Shown: positions 34,122-40,665 of the stretch, piece by piece
How positions within the stretch are numbered: the stretch's first letter is position 1
How the letters are laid out: every line of letters starts with the position of its first letter
Assembly: GCF_036421855.1 (NCBI RefSeq)
Contig: NZ_JAZGOK010000004.1
Length of the DNA: 64,000 bases
Strand: one strand, 5' to 3'
Source: Georgenia_B sunbinii
GTDB lineage: Bacteria; Actinomycetota; Actinomycetes; Actinomycetales; Actinomycetaceae
Program-made: the position numbers and the translations under genes
The notes under the pieces: model-generated
What the model was told of the DNA's origin: nothing
The model's database searches: none
What the model saw: only the letters and a program-made list of their open reading frames with translations

Positions 34122-34841
34122 ATGAGTTCCTGGTGGCAGGAGGTGGCGCGGCGCTGGCGGACGGACGCCGCCCTCGCAGACCTCGACCTGCCCGCGGGGG
34201 CGCTGGTGGCGGCGCTCGCGCTCGGGGCGGTGGTCGTCCTGGTGCCGCCGCTCTGGCGGCTGCTGCGGGTGGCGGTGACGGTGGTCCACGAGCTCGGGCA
34301 CGGCGTCGTCGGGATCCTGGTCGGCCGGTCCTTCACCGGCCTCGTCCTCCGGGCCGACATGTCCGGCCATGCGGTGACGGTCGGGCCGCAGCATGGCCCT
34401 GGCAGGGTGGTGACGACGTGGGCGGGCTACCCGGCGCCGGCCGTCGTCGGGCTCGTTCTCGTGTGGTCGGCGACGCGGGGATGGGCAGCGCCGGTGCTCG
34501 GCGGCCTCACTGTGATCCTCGTGGTGTCGCTGGTCCGCGTCCGGTCCTGGTACACCCTGCTCGTCATGCTTGCGGCGACCGGCGGCGTGGGCTGGCTGTG
34601 GTGGGCCGGCGCGCCGGCCGCGCAGGGGCTCGCGCTCGTCGCCACCGGGGTGCTGCTCACCCTGGGGGCGTGGCGGCACCTCGCGGCGGTGGTGCGGGGA
34701 CCCTCGCGCGGCTCCGACCCCGGGGTGCTCGCGCGCCTGACGCCGCTGCCCGCGGTGGGCTGGAACCTCAGCTTCGTCGTGGTGCTCGGCGCGGCGAGCT
34801 GGCTAGTGGCGCGGCTCCTCGCCCCGCTGGTGGTCGGCTGA
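34122..34841 (+). CDS. M50 family metallopeptidase-like membrane protein
   Basis: 239 residues, about six membrane helices. The HELGH zinc motif is at about residue 60 (VVHELGHGVVGILVG), as in the peptidase M50B-like family of actinobacteria; the second Asp ligand typical of site-2 proteases is not obvious. It may be a regulated intramembrane protease or an inactive relative. The last 132 bases are duplicated after the N at 34871, an assembly artefact. No ribosome binding site; GAGAAT ends 6 nt before the ATG. Confidence 0.82.
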   Translation: MSSWWQEVARRWRTDAALADLDLPAGALVAALALGAVVVLVPPLWRLLRVAVTVVHELGHGVVGILVGRSFTGLVLRADMSGHAVTVGPQHGPGRVVTTWAGYPAPAVVGLVLVWSATRGWAAPVLGGLTVILVVSLVRVRSWYTLLVMLAATGGVGWLWWAGAPAAQGLALVATGVLLTLGAWRHLAAVVRGPSRGSDPGVLARLTPLPAVGWNLSFVVVLGAASWLVARLLAPLVVG

Positions 34842-35022
34842 GCGGCCCCACCCGGCGGCGGGGGGGGGGANGGCTCCGACCCCGGGGTGCTCGCGCGCCT
34901 GACGCCGCTGCCCGCGGTGGGCTGGAACCTCAGCTTCGTCGTGGTGCTCGGCGCGGCGAGCTGGCTAGTGGCGCGGCTCCTCGCCCCGCTGGTGGTCGGC
35001 TGAGCGGCCCCACCCGGCGGCG
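34710..35022. other. Assembly scar: 151-bp duplication around a poly-G run and single N
   Basis: 34710-34860 and 34872-35022 are identical over 151 bp, separated by a run of ten G, an A and one undetermined base (34871). The second copy encodes the same last residues of the M50 protein without a start. This is what two overlapping contig ends joined by a scaffolder look like, with the poly-G as degraded read end. The true locus very probably has one copy. Confidence 0.85.
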
Positions 35023-35052
35023 CCGGCGCCCGCCCCACCCGGCGGGCGCCGG
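35023..35052 (+). terminator. GC-rich hairpin after the M50 gene
   Basis: CCGGCGCCCGCC (35023-35034) pairs perfectly with GGCGGGCGCCGG (35041-35052) around the loop CCACCC. No T-run. Plausible terminator of the M50 gene. Confidence 0.65.
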
Positions 35053-35166
35053 CCCCGCCCGGCGGATCGGGTAGGTTCCGTCAGCGCGGGGCTGACGGAA
35101 GTCACCCGATGTGGCGAGGCGGTAGCAGCGGCCCCGCTTCACCGACGGCTGAGCCGGCGGTGGGCA

Positions 35167-35207
35167 TTGACGGCAAGCTCGCACCCCTCTATAGTTGAAG
35201 CCTCAAC
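35167..35207 (+). promoter_or_regulatory. Promoter and MarR-type operator of the MarR gene
   Basis: TTGACG (35167-35172), 17 bp, TATAGT (35190-35195): a near-consensus sigma-70-type promoter, unusual in this GC-rich window. The dyad GTTGA-AGCC-TCAAC (35194-35207) overlaps the end of the -10, as expected of an autorepressor site. The ribosome binding site AAGGAG follows at 35212-35217. Confidence 0.75.
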
Positions 35208-35222
35208 CTTGAAGGAGTGCAG

Positions 35223-35741
35223 ATGGCTGGTGACCAACCGGGTGCCCCCCGGTGGCTGTCCACGACGGAGCGAGAGAGCTGGCTGAGCATCACCGAGCTG
35301 GTCACGACCCTACCGGGCGCCCTCGACACGCGGATGCAGCAGCAGGCCGGCATCACGTTCTACGAGTACATGGTCATGGCGATGCTCTCGGAGAACGAGG
35401 AGCGCACGCTGCAGCTGAGCGATCTCGCCGAGCTCACCTCGGGCTCGCTCTCCCGGCTGTCGCACGTCCTCACCCGGCTGGAACGTCAGGGCTGGGTCGA
35501 GCGGGCGAGGTCCCCGCACAACCCGCGGGCGCGGGTCGCCACGCTGACCGACGCCGGCATGGACAAGGTGCGGGTGACGGCCCCGCTCCACGTCAATGAC
35601 GTCCGGTCGCTCATCTTCGACGCGCTCGACCCCCGGCAGGTCACCGAGCTCGCCGAGATCCTCGCGCCGGTCATCGAGCGGATCCGGCCACCAGGCCAGC
35701 GGCCCCCGAGCGGGCGCGGGGTCGGGGTCGGACTGCCGTAA
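35223..35741 (+). CDS. MarR-family transcriptional regulator
   Basis: 172 residues from ATG 35223 (AAGGAG 5 nt upstream; GTG 35217 in frame is less likely). Winged-helix HTH: QLSDLAELTSGSLSRLSHVLTRLERQGWVERARSPHNPRARVATLTDAG is the recognition helix and wing. Flanking helices form the dimer interface. The dyad over its own -10 suggests autorepression. The ligand and other targets are unknown; the nearest candidate target is the GH13 or the convergent MarR-like gene. Confidence 0.92.
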   Translation: MAGDQPGAPRWLSTTERESWLSITELVTTLPGALDTRMQQQAGITFYEYMVMAMLSENEERTLQLSDLAELTSGSLSRLSHVLTRLERQGWVERARSPHNPRARVATLTDAGMDKVRVTAPLHVNDVRSLIFDALDPRQVTELAEILAPVIERIRPPGQRPPSGRGVGVGLP

Positions 35742-35756
35742 CCGTCCTGCGGCGCG

Positions 35757-36380
35757 CTACGAGGCGGTCGGCGTGCCGCCGATCTGCCGCGGCTGGCGCC
35801 CCGCTCCAGCAGTGAGCGAGTGGTGCAGCGCATCGACGGTGCTGCGCGCGGTCTCCAGATCGACGTCCTCGAGCGACCCGACGATCTTGTCGAGGAGCCG
35901 TACCCGGATCGCCTCCGACTGGCCCAGCACGGCTTGGCCGCGCGGGGTCACGTGGACGAGCGTCTGCGTCGCCTCGGCGTTCGGCTCGCTCGGGTGGTGG
36001 TGGCGGTCGAGCAGACCGTGGCGGACCAGGCCGTCGATCGTCGCGGCGGCCGCCGCATCGGCCTGGCCGGTCCGGCGCGCGACGTCACGGTGATGCTCCG
36101 CGCCGTCGGCCACCGCCAGCAGCGTGTGCAGCTCGCCCGCCCGGAGCCCGGTGAGCTCCTCGACGCCCCCGAGCACCTGGTGGCGCGCGGTCGCGAGCCG
36201 GTCGGAGCCACCCTCAAGGTCGAGGATGGTGGCGAGGTGCTCACTCGGCGCCGCGTTCCGCAGCTCCTGCCGGGCGCGAGCGACGGGGTCGACGGCAGTC
36301 AGCCACGTCGATGGCGACGCGTCGGTCGGCGCCGGGAGATGAGCAGGGTCAGGGTCTTGGGAGTGCGTGGTCACACCCAT
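35757..36380 (-). CDS. MarR-like winged-helix regulator (second, convergent)
   Basis: 207 residues from ATG 36380; the frame is open another 75 codons but would run into the divergent GH13 gene. A disordered N-terminus (1-30), a helix around LATILDLEGG, then a winged-helix core (ELHTLLAVADGAEHHRDVARRTGQADAAAAATIDGLVRHGLLDRHHH) and C-terminal dimerisation helices. The HTH is divergent from classical MarR, so the call is moderate. Tail to tail with the preceding MarR gene. Confidence 0.72.
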   Translation of the reverse strand: MGVTTHSQDPDPAHLPAPTDASPSTWLTAVDPVARARQELRNAAPSEHLATILDLEGGSDRLATARHQVLGGVEELTGLRAGELHTLLAVADGAEHHRDVARRTGQADAAAAATIDGLVRHGLLDRHHHPSEPNAEATQTLVHVTPRGQAVLGQSEAIRVRLLDKIVGSLEDVDLETARSTVDALHHSLTAGAGRQPRQIGGTPTAS

Positions 36381-36502
36381 GGAACGGGCGGGAGCGCCAG
36401 GTTGTTCCGTGCCGGCGCAGCGGGGGCGACGATCGGGCATAGTGGCGGTGGGGCGACGCACCGACCCGCCGTCCCGATGGGCACGGACGACCAGGGAGAC
36501 CG

Positions 36503-37825
36503 ATGACCGACTGGGTGCGGCACGCGATGTGGTGGCACGTCTACCCGCTGGGGTTCCTCGGGACCGAGCCGGCCGCGCTGCCGGACGGTGCCCCACCGGA
36601 ACCACGTCTGCGCCGGCTGGTCGACTGGCTCGACTACCTGCTCGACCTCGGGCTCAACGGCCTCGCCCTCGGCCCGGTGTTCGCCGCCGAGACTCACGGC
36701 TACGACACCGTCGACCACTTTCGTGTCGACCCCCGGCTCGGGACCGAGGAGGACCTTCTCGCGCTCATCGACGCCTGCCGGGCCCGTGGCGTGAGGGTCA
36801 CCCTCGACGGTGTCTTCAACCATGTCGGGCGCGGGTTCCCGCGGTTCGCCGAGGTCCTGCGGGATGGTCCCGACGCGGCGTCGGCCGGCTGGTTCCGGCT
36901 CAGCTGGCCGTCGGGCGCCGGCCCGGGGGACGAGCCCGGCTACGAGAGCTTCGAGGGCCACGAGGCGCTCGTCGCGCTCGACCACGCCAACCCGGCGGTG
37001 GTGGCGCACGTCGCCGATGTCATGACGTACTGGCTGGACCGCGGGATCGACGGTTGGCGCCTCGACGCCGCGTACGCCGTCCCGGCGTCGTTCTGGGCCG
37101 AGGTGCTGCCGCGGGTACGTGCCAAGCACCCGGACGCCTACATCTTCGGCGAGGTCATCCACGGCGACTATGCCGCCTTCGTCACCGGCTCCGGCGTCGC
37201 CGCGGTCACCCAGTACGAGCTGTGGAAGGCGATCTGGAGCTCGCTGAACGACGCCAACCTCCACGAGCTCGCCTGGTCGCTGACCCGGCATGCGGAGTTC
37301 CTCGAGACCTTCGTGCCGCTGACCTTCGTCGGCAACCACGACGTCACCCGGATCGCCAGCCGGCTCGAGGACCCCCGACGGCTGGCGCACGCCCTGGTCG
37401 TGCTGCTGACGGTGGGCGGCACCCCGACCGTCTACGCGGGTGACGAGCAGGGCATGCGTGGCGTGAAGGAGGAGCGGGCGGGTGGCGACGACGCCGTCCG
37501 GCCCGAGTTCCCCCAGCAGCCCGGTGAGCTGGTCCCCGGCGGGTGGCAGGTCCATGCACTCCACCGCGAGCTGCTCGCCCTTCGCCGTCGCCACCCGTGG
37601 CTGTGGGACGCCCGACCGGAGATCCTCACGACGACGAACACCGAGCTGGTCTACCGGGTCGCCGGGCCCAGCGGCGAGAGCCTCGTCGTCGCCCTCAACA
37701 TCGACGAACAGCCGGCGCGGCTGGACGTCCCGGCAGCGACGGCGGTCGCGGCGGGTGCGGGCCGGCTCGACGGCGCGGCGGTCGAGCTCGACGGCTTCGG
37801 CTGGGCGGTTCTCGTCGGCGGCTGA
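36503..37825 (+). CDS. GH13 alpha-amylase family glycosidase
   Basis: 440 residues. TIM-barrel GH13 with all four conserved regions: DGVFNHVG, GWRLDAAY (nucleophile Asp188), FGEVIHGD (acid/base Glu217) and FVGNHDVTR (Asp280). No signal peptide, so cytosolic. The size and the DARPEILTTTNTELVY C-terminal beta domain fit maltodextrin- or trehalose-type glucosidases rather than secreted amylases. The exact substrate is not clear. It is divergent from the second MarR-like gene. Confidence 0.9.
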   Translation: MTDWVRHAMWWHVYPLGFLGTEPAALPDGAPPEPRLRRLVDWLDYLLDLGLNGLALGPVFAAETHGYDTVDHFRVDPRLGTEEDLLALIDACRARGVRVTLDGVFNHVGRGFPRFAEVLRDGPDAASAGWFRLSWPSGAGPGDEPGYESFEGHEALVALDHANPAVVAHVADVMTYWLDRGIDGWRLDAAYAVPASFWAEVLPRVRAKHPDAYIFGEVIHGDYAAFVTGSGVAAVTQYELWKAIWSSLNDANLHELAWSLTRHAEFLETFVPLTFVGNHDVTRIASRLEDPRRLAHALVVLLTVGGTPTVYAGDEQGMRGVKEERAGGDDAVRPEFPQQPGELVPGGWQVHALHRELLALRRRHPWLWDARPEILTTTNTELVYRVAGPSGESLVVALNIDEQPARLDVPAATAVAAGAGRLDGAAVELDGFGWAVLVGG

Positions 37826-37857
37826 CCGCGAATTTTCGGTGCCGCCGCGACAGCCGG

Positions 37858-37863
37858 TATAGT
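37858..37863 (+). promoter_or_regulatory. -10 box of the tRNA-Gly gene
   Basis: TATAGT ends 28 bp before the tRNA. A possible -35, TTCGGT, lies 17 bp further up (37835-37840) and is poor. Confidence 0.5.
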
Positions 37864-37891
37864 GTCGGCTGGCAGCGCGATGCGTTGCCGC

Positions 37892-37965
37892 GCGGGTGTA
37901 GTTCAATGGTAGAACTTCAGCTTCCCAAGCTGATAGCGCGGGTTCGATTCCCGTCACCCGCTCCA
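37892..37965 (+). tRNA. tRNA-Gly (anticodon CCC)
   Basis: Acceptor arms GCGGGTG (37892-37898) and CACCCGC (37955-37961), discriminator T, encoded CCA at 37963-37965. Anticodon stem TCAGC/GCTGA around loop TTCCCAA, anticodon CCC at 37924-37926, reading GGG. D-loop TTCAATGGTAGAA and T-arm GGGTTCGATTCCC are canonical. 74 nt with CCA. Confidence 0.97.
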
Positions 37966-38279
37966 TATGAAGGCGTAGGTCATGAGCCTGGAGGCGGCCA
38001 CGCCGGGTCTGGCTGAGGCTGCTGGTGGCCGAGACGGGACTCGCGTGAGCTGCTCGACCGTTCCGCCGACGAGCTGCTGGCGATGGCGGCGGCGGGCGAG
38101 CGCCTGCTTGCCGAGATCCGCCGGGACGGACGCGCGCTCATCGGTGCGGTCTCGCTCGTGCCGGCACCCGAGGCCGCCTGAGAACCACGGCAGTCGAGTG
38201 GGCGACCAGGATGGTCGACGCCGCGCGGGATGCCGCAGTCTCCTGACCGTGGGGCCGCGCGATGAGGCACAATCGGCTC
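37966..38279. pseudogene. 314-bp gap with a decayed open frame (possible gene remnant)
   Basis: Between the tRNA and dcd no intact gene is seen. One frame reads RELLDRSADELLAMAAAGE and continues into LLAEIRRDGRALIGAVSL, ending at TGA 38179-38181, but it has an upstream stop at 38014 and no convincing start. The composition is coding-like and helical, vaguely like the tail of a nucleotidyltransferase-type protein. It may be the end of a truncated gene. Weak claim. Confidence 0.3.
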
Positions 38280-38858
38280 GTGCTGCTCTCCGACCGCGAC
38301 ATCCGCGCCCAGATCGACGCCGGCCGCGTCACCCTCGAGCCCTACGACCCCGCGATGATCCAGCCCGCGAGCATCGATGTCCGGCTCGACCGGTGGTTCC
38401 GGCTGTTCGACAACCACCGCTACCCGGTGATCGACCCGGCGCAGGACCAGTCCGAGCTCACCCGGCTCGTCGAGGTGCCGGCCGATGAACCGTTCGTCCT
38501 CCACCCCGGCGAGTTCGCGCTCGGTGCCACCCACGAGCTGGTCACGCTGCCCGACGACGTCGCCGCCCGGCTCGAGGGGAAGTCCTCGCTGGGACGTCTG
38601 GGCCTGCTCACCCACTCGACGGCCGGCTTCATCGACCCGGGCTTCACCGGGCACGTGACGCTCGAGCTGTCGAACACCGCGACGCTTCCGATCACGCTAT
38701 GGCCCGGGATGAAGATCGGTCAGCTGTGCTTCTTCCAGCTCTCCAGCCCGGCGGAGCACCCCTACGGCTCCGGCGCGCAGGGGTCGCGCTATCAGGGCCA
38801 GCGTGGCCCCACCGCGTCCCGATCGCACCTGAGCTTCAGCAAGATCCCGGTCGGGTAG
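38280..38858 (+). CDS. dcd: dCTP deaminase (probably dUMP-forming)
   Basis: 192 residues from GTG 38280, giving VLLSDRDI, the usual start of actinobacterial Dcd; CACAAT lies 6 nt before it. The active-site segment [23 protein letters not shown] carries the conserved Ser, Arg and Glu-containing region. Converts dCTP toward dUTP/dUMP for thymidylate supply; mycobacterial homologues also hydrolyse dUTP (family knowledge). The frame is open six codons further up. Confidence 0.95.
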   Translation: MLLSDRDIRAQIDAGRVTLEPYDPAMIQPASIDVRLDRWFRLFDNHRYPVIDPAQDQSELTRLVEVPADEPFVLHPGEFALGATHELVTLPDDVAARLEGKSSLGRLGLLTHSTAGFIDPGFTGHVTLELSNTATLPITLWPGMKIGQLCFFQLSSPAEHPYGSGAQGSRYQGQRGPTASRSHLSFSKIPVG

Positions 38859-38860
38859 CC

Positions 38861-39934
38861 ATGGCCGAGGACCGCCTGCCGCTGCTGGACCGTACGCTCG
38901 CCGAGCCGCGCCACCTGCTCGTACTGCCGGGGGCGGTGACCCTCGACGAGGTCGAGGCGCTCGCTGCCTCCCACTTCGACGACGCCGGCTGGACCGGCCC
39001 CTCGTCGCTCCGGGTCACCGGCGCCGCACAGCTCACCGGCCCGTGGCAGCTTGACGACGCGCTGCGCACTGCGCTCGACCTGCCGCGGTGGGCGGTGCTG
39101 GCGATGCTGCTGCGCTGCCCCATCGAACGGTCCGGGCCGGTGCCACGCGAGCTGCTCGGCCTCGGCGGGCTGCTCGACGCCTTCCCCGACGGGGAGCCGG
39201 TCGGGCTCGAGGGCCGGGTGCTGCGCCACCTCCTCGCCCAGGCGCGCCGGCTCGGCGGGGCGGTCCGGCTGGCGGGAACCGGCACGGTGCTCGTGCCCGA
39301 CCCGGCCACCGCGGTCGACCTCACCGTGCACAGCACCGTGTGGCTCGACCCGGACGCCTGCGCGCAGGTGCTGGCGCCCCAGCTGCCGACCCTGCGGCTG
39401 CCCCACGACGAGGCCCCGCTCGACGGCGCGACACAGCCCGCCGGTGCCGAGGCGTCCGTCGGCCCCGCGGCGCACCGGCCGCCGCCGGGCGCGTTGGACG
39501 AGAACGAGCGGGCCTGGCTGCACGCCGAGGCCGACGCGCTCGACCGTGCGGTGCTCGCCCAGCCGCAGGTGCTCGACGGCTACGCGCTCGTCGGGGCGCC
39601 GCGCCGCGACGGTGCGCTCGCCGCAGGCGACAGCGCCGACGGTGACCTCATCGAGATCGGCGTGTCCGGGGACGTCCCGCCGGAGCCCGCGCTGCGGGCC
39701 ATGCCGTGGGCGCGCAACGGCGTCGTCACCTACGAGGTGCGGTGGCGGCCCGCCGATCCCGAGTCCGCCCTCGGCCCGCGACCCCCGCTGGCCGGCCGCC
39801 GCCGGCGGACCGCCGCCCGGCTGCTGGTGGAGCGGCTGACCGCGCTGCTGCACGGTGCCGTCGGTGGCGAGGTCGTCGACGACGACGGCTTCCTCGTCGC
39901 CGTCGGGTCCCTCGCCGATGGACGGGACGAGTGA
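38861..39934 (+). CDS. Conserved hypothetical protein
   Basis: 357 residues, not recognised. No signal peptide, membrane helix or catalytic motif. Rich in Leu, Ala and Pro with a low-complexity stretch near 190-220 (ATQPAGAEASVGPAAHRPPPG). The C-terminal third (about 255-350) resembles a compact alpha/beta domain. Begins 2 bp after dcd, so it is probably cotranscribed with it. Confidence 0.7.
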   Translation: MAEDRLPLLDRTLAEPRHLLVLPGAVTLDEVEALAASHFDDAGWTGPSSLRVTGAAQLTGPWQLDDALRTALDLPRWAVLAMLLRCPIERSGPVPRELLGLGGLLDAFPDGEPVGLEGRVLRHLLAQARRLGGAVRLAGTGTVLVPDPATAVDLTVHSTVWLDPDACAQVLAPQLPTLRLPHDEAPLDGATQPAGAEASVGPAAHRPPPGALDENERAWLHAEADALDRAVLAQPQVLDGYALVGAPRRDGALAAGDSADGDLIEIGVSGDVPPEPALRAMPWARNGVVTYEVRWRPADPESALGPRPPLAGRRRRTAARLLVERLTALLHGAVGGEVVDDDGFLVAVGSLADGRDE

Positions 39935-39970
39935 GCCGCCGACTCGCACGGACGCTCGACCGCGCCTACC

Positions 39971-39990
39971 GTTATCAGAAAGTTATCTGA
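39971..39990. promoter_or_regulatory. Dyad and direct repeat before the PRC-barrel gene
   Basis: TCAGA-AAGTTA-TCTGA (39975-39990) is a dyad. GTTATC recurs at 39971 and 39982, one helical turn (11 bp) apart. The site lies 17-36 bp before the PRC-barrel start, between it and the end of the preceding gene. A regulatory site is likely; the regulator is unknown. Confidence 0.45.
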
Positions 39991-40006
39991 GGGGAGAGGC
40001 GCAGCG

Positions 40007-40444
40007 ATGGTGAGCGAGAACGAGGTCCGCGAGCTGCTCGAGGCGGGCGGCGTCGTCCGCGGTCCTGACGGCGAGCGGATCGGCAAGGTCGGTGACGTCT
40101 ACCTCGACAACGCCGGCGGCCGTCCGGCGTGGGTGACCGTCCGCACCGGGCTGCTCGGTACCGGCGAGCACTTCGTCCCGCTCGACGGTGCCACCATCGC
40201 CGACGCCGCGCTGCGTGTCCCGTTCGACAAGCTCACCGTCCTCGCCGCACCCAGCGTGGCGGCCGACGCGCTCCTCAGCCCCCACGACGAGGTCGAGCTG
40301 TACTCGCACTACGGGCTGGCGGTCCGTGCCCCGGGCGAGCCGGAGGCCCCGGGCCTCGGTTCGCCGCCGCCGGCCGACGTTCGTCCGCCGGGGCTGGCCG
40401 AGTACCCGGACGGTGCCCCGGTCGAGGCCACTCGCGCGACCTGA
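40007..40444 (+). CDS. PRC-barrel domain protein
   Basis: 145 residues. A single PRC-barrel-like domain (about 5-105; VVRGPDGERIGKVGDVYLDNAGGRPAWVTVRTG, then FDKLTVLAAPSV), followed by a Pro/Gly-rich tail. PRC-barrel proteins of this size occur in actinobacterial stress regulons, sometimes repeated; function not settled. ATG 40007 has a GA-rich ribosome binding site (GGGGAGAGG) upstream. Confidence 0.85.
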   Translation: MVSENEVRELLEAGGVVRGPDGERIGKVGDVYLDNAGGRPAWVTVRTGLLGTGEHFVPLDGATIADAALRVPFDKLTVLAAPSVAADALLSPHDEVELYSHYGLAVRAPGEPEAPGLGSPPPADVRPPGLAEYPDGAPVEATRAT

Positions 40445-40575
40445 CCGTCGCCCTACTCCGATGACGGCTCCCTGACGGGTGGTGTGATTGAACGCACCAG
40501 CGGTCATGAGGCAACGGAGACTTGTTAGACTTTCGAGCAGTCCCGTTCTCAGGCCTGTCCCCTCGTGGTGAGTTG

Positions 40576-40665
40576 ATGGCGGGCATCGGCCGCGAGATCT
40601 CGCGGATGACCCACGACTCGACCGCCGAACTCAAGACCGGGAGCCGCGAGTGCTGCAGCTGTTGA
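40576..40665 (+). CDS. Possible 29-residue leader ORF overlapping mrpA start
   Basis: ATG 40576 opens [20 protein letters not shown] and continues to TGSRECCSC, stopping at 40665, 16 bp inside the mrpA coding frame. The Cys-rich end is suggestive, and overlap would couple its translation to mrpA. The ribosome binding site is weak (GGTGAG upstream). It also contains the perfect palindrome at 40590-40605. Candidate only. Confidence 0.35.
   Translation: MAGIGREISRMTHDSTAELKTGSRECCSC
40590..40605. promoter_or_regulatory. 16-bp perfect palindrome in the mrp leader
   Basis: CCGCGAGATCTCGCGG, perfectly self-complementary, 45 bp before the mrpA GTG. Could be a regulator site or an RNA hairpin. The 205-bp gap around it also has TAGACT near 40526 as a -10 candidate. 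Confidence 0.5.

Noticed and set aside
34861..34871. Poly-G tract as phase-variable switch
   Set aside because: It adjoins an N and separates two identical 151-bp segments, so it is best explained as a degraded contig end.
33902..35074. Long plus-strand frame containing an undetermined residue
   Set aside because: Crosses the N and both duplicated copies, and shadows the NUDIX and M50 genes in another frame.
36371..37966. Minus-strand frame of 531 codons over the GH13 gene and tRNA
   Set aside because: It would read through a tRNA gene and is antisense to a gene with all GH13 catalytic residues.
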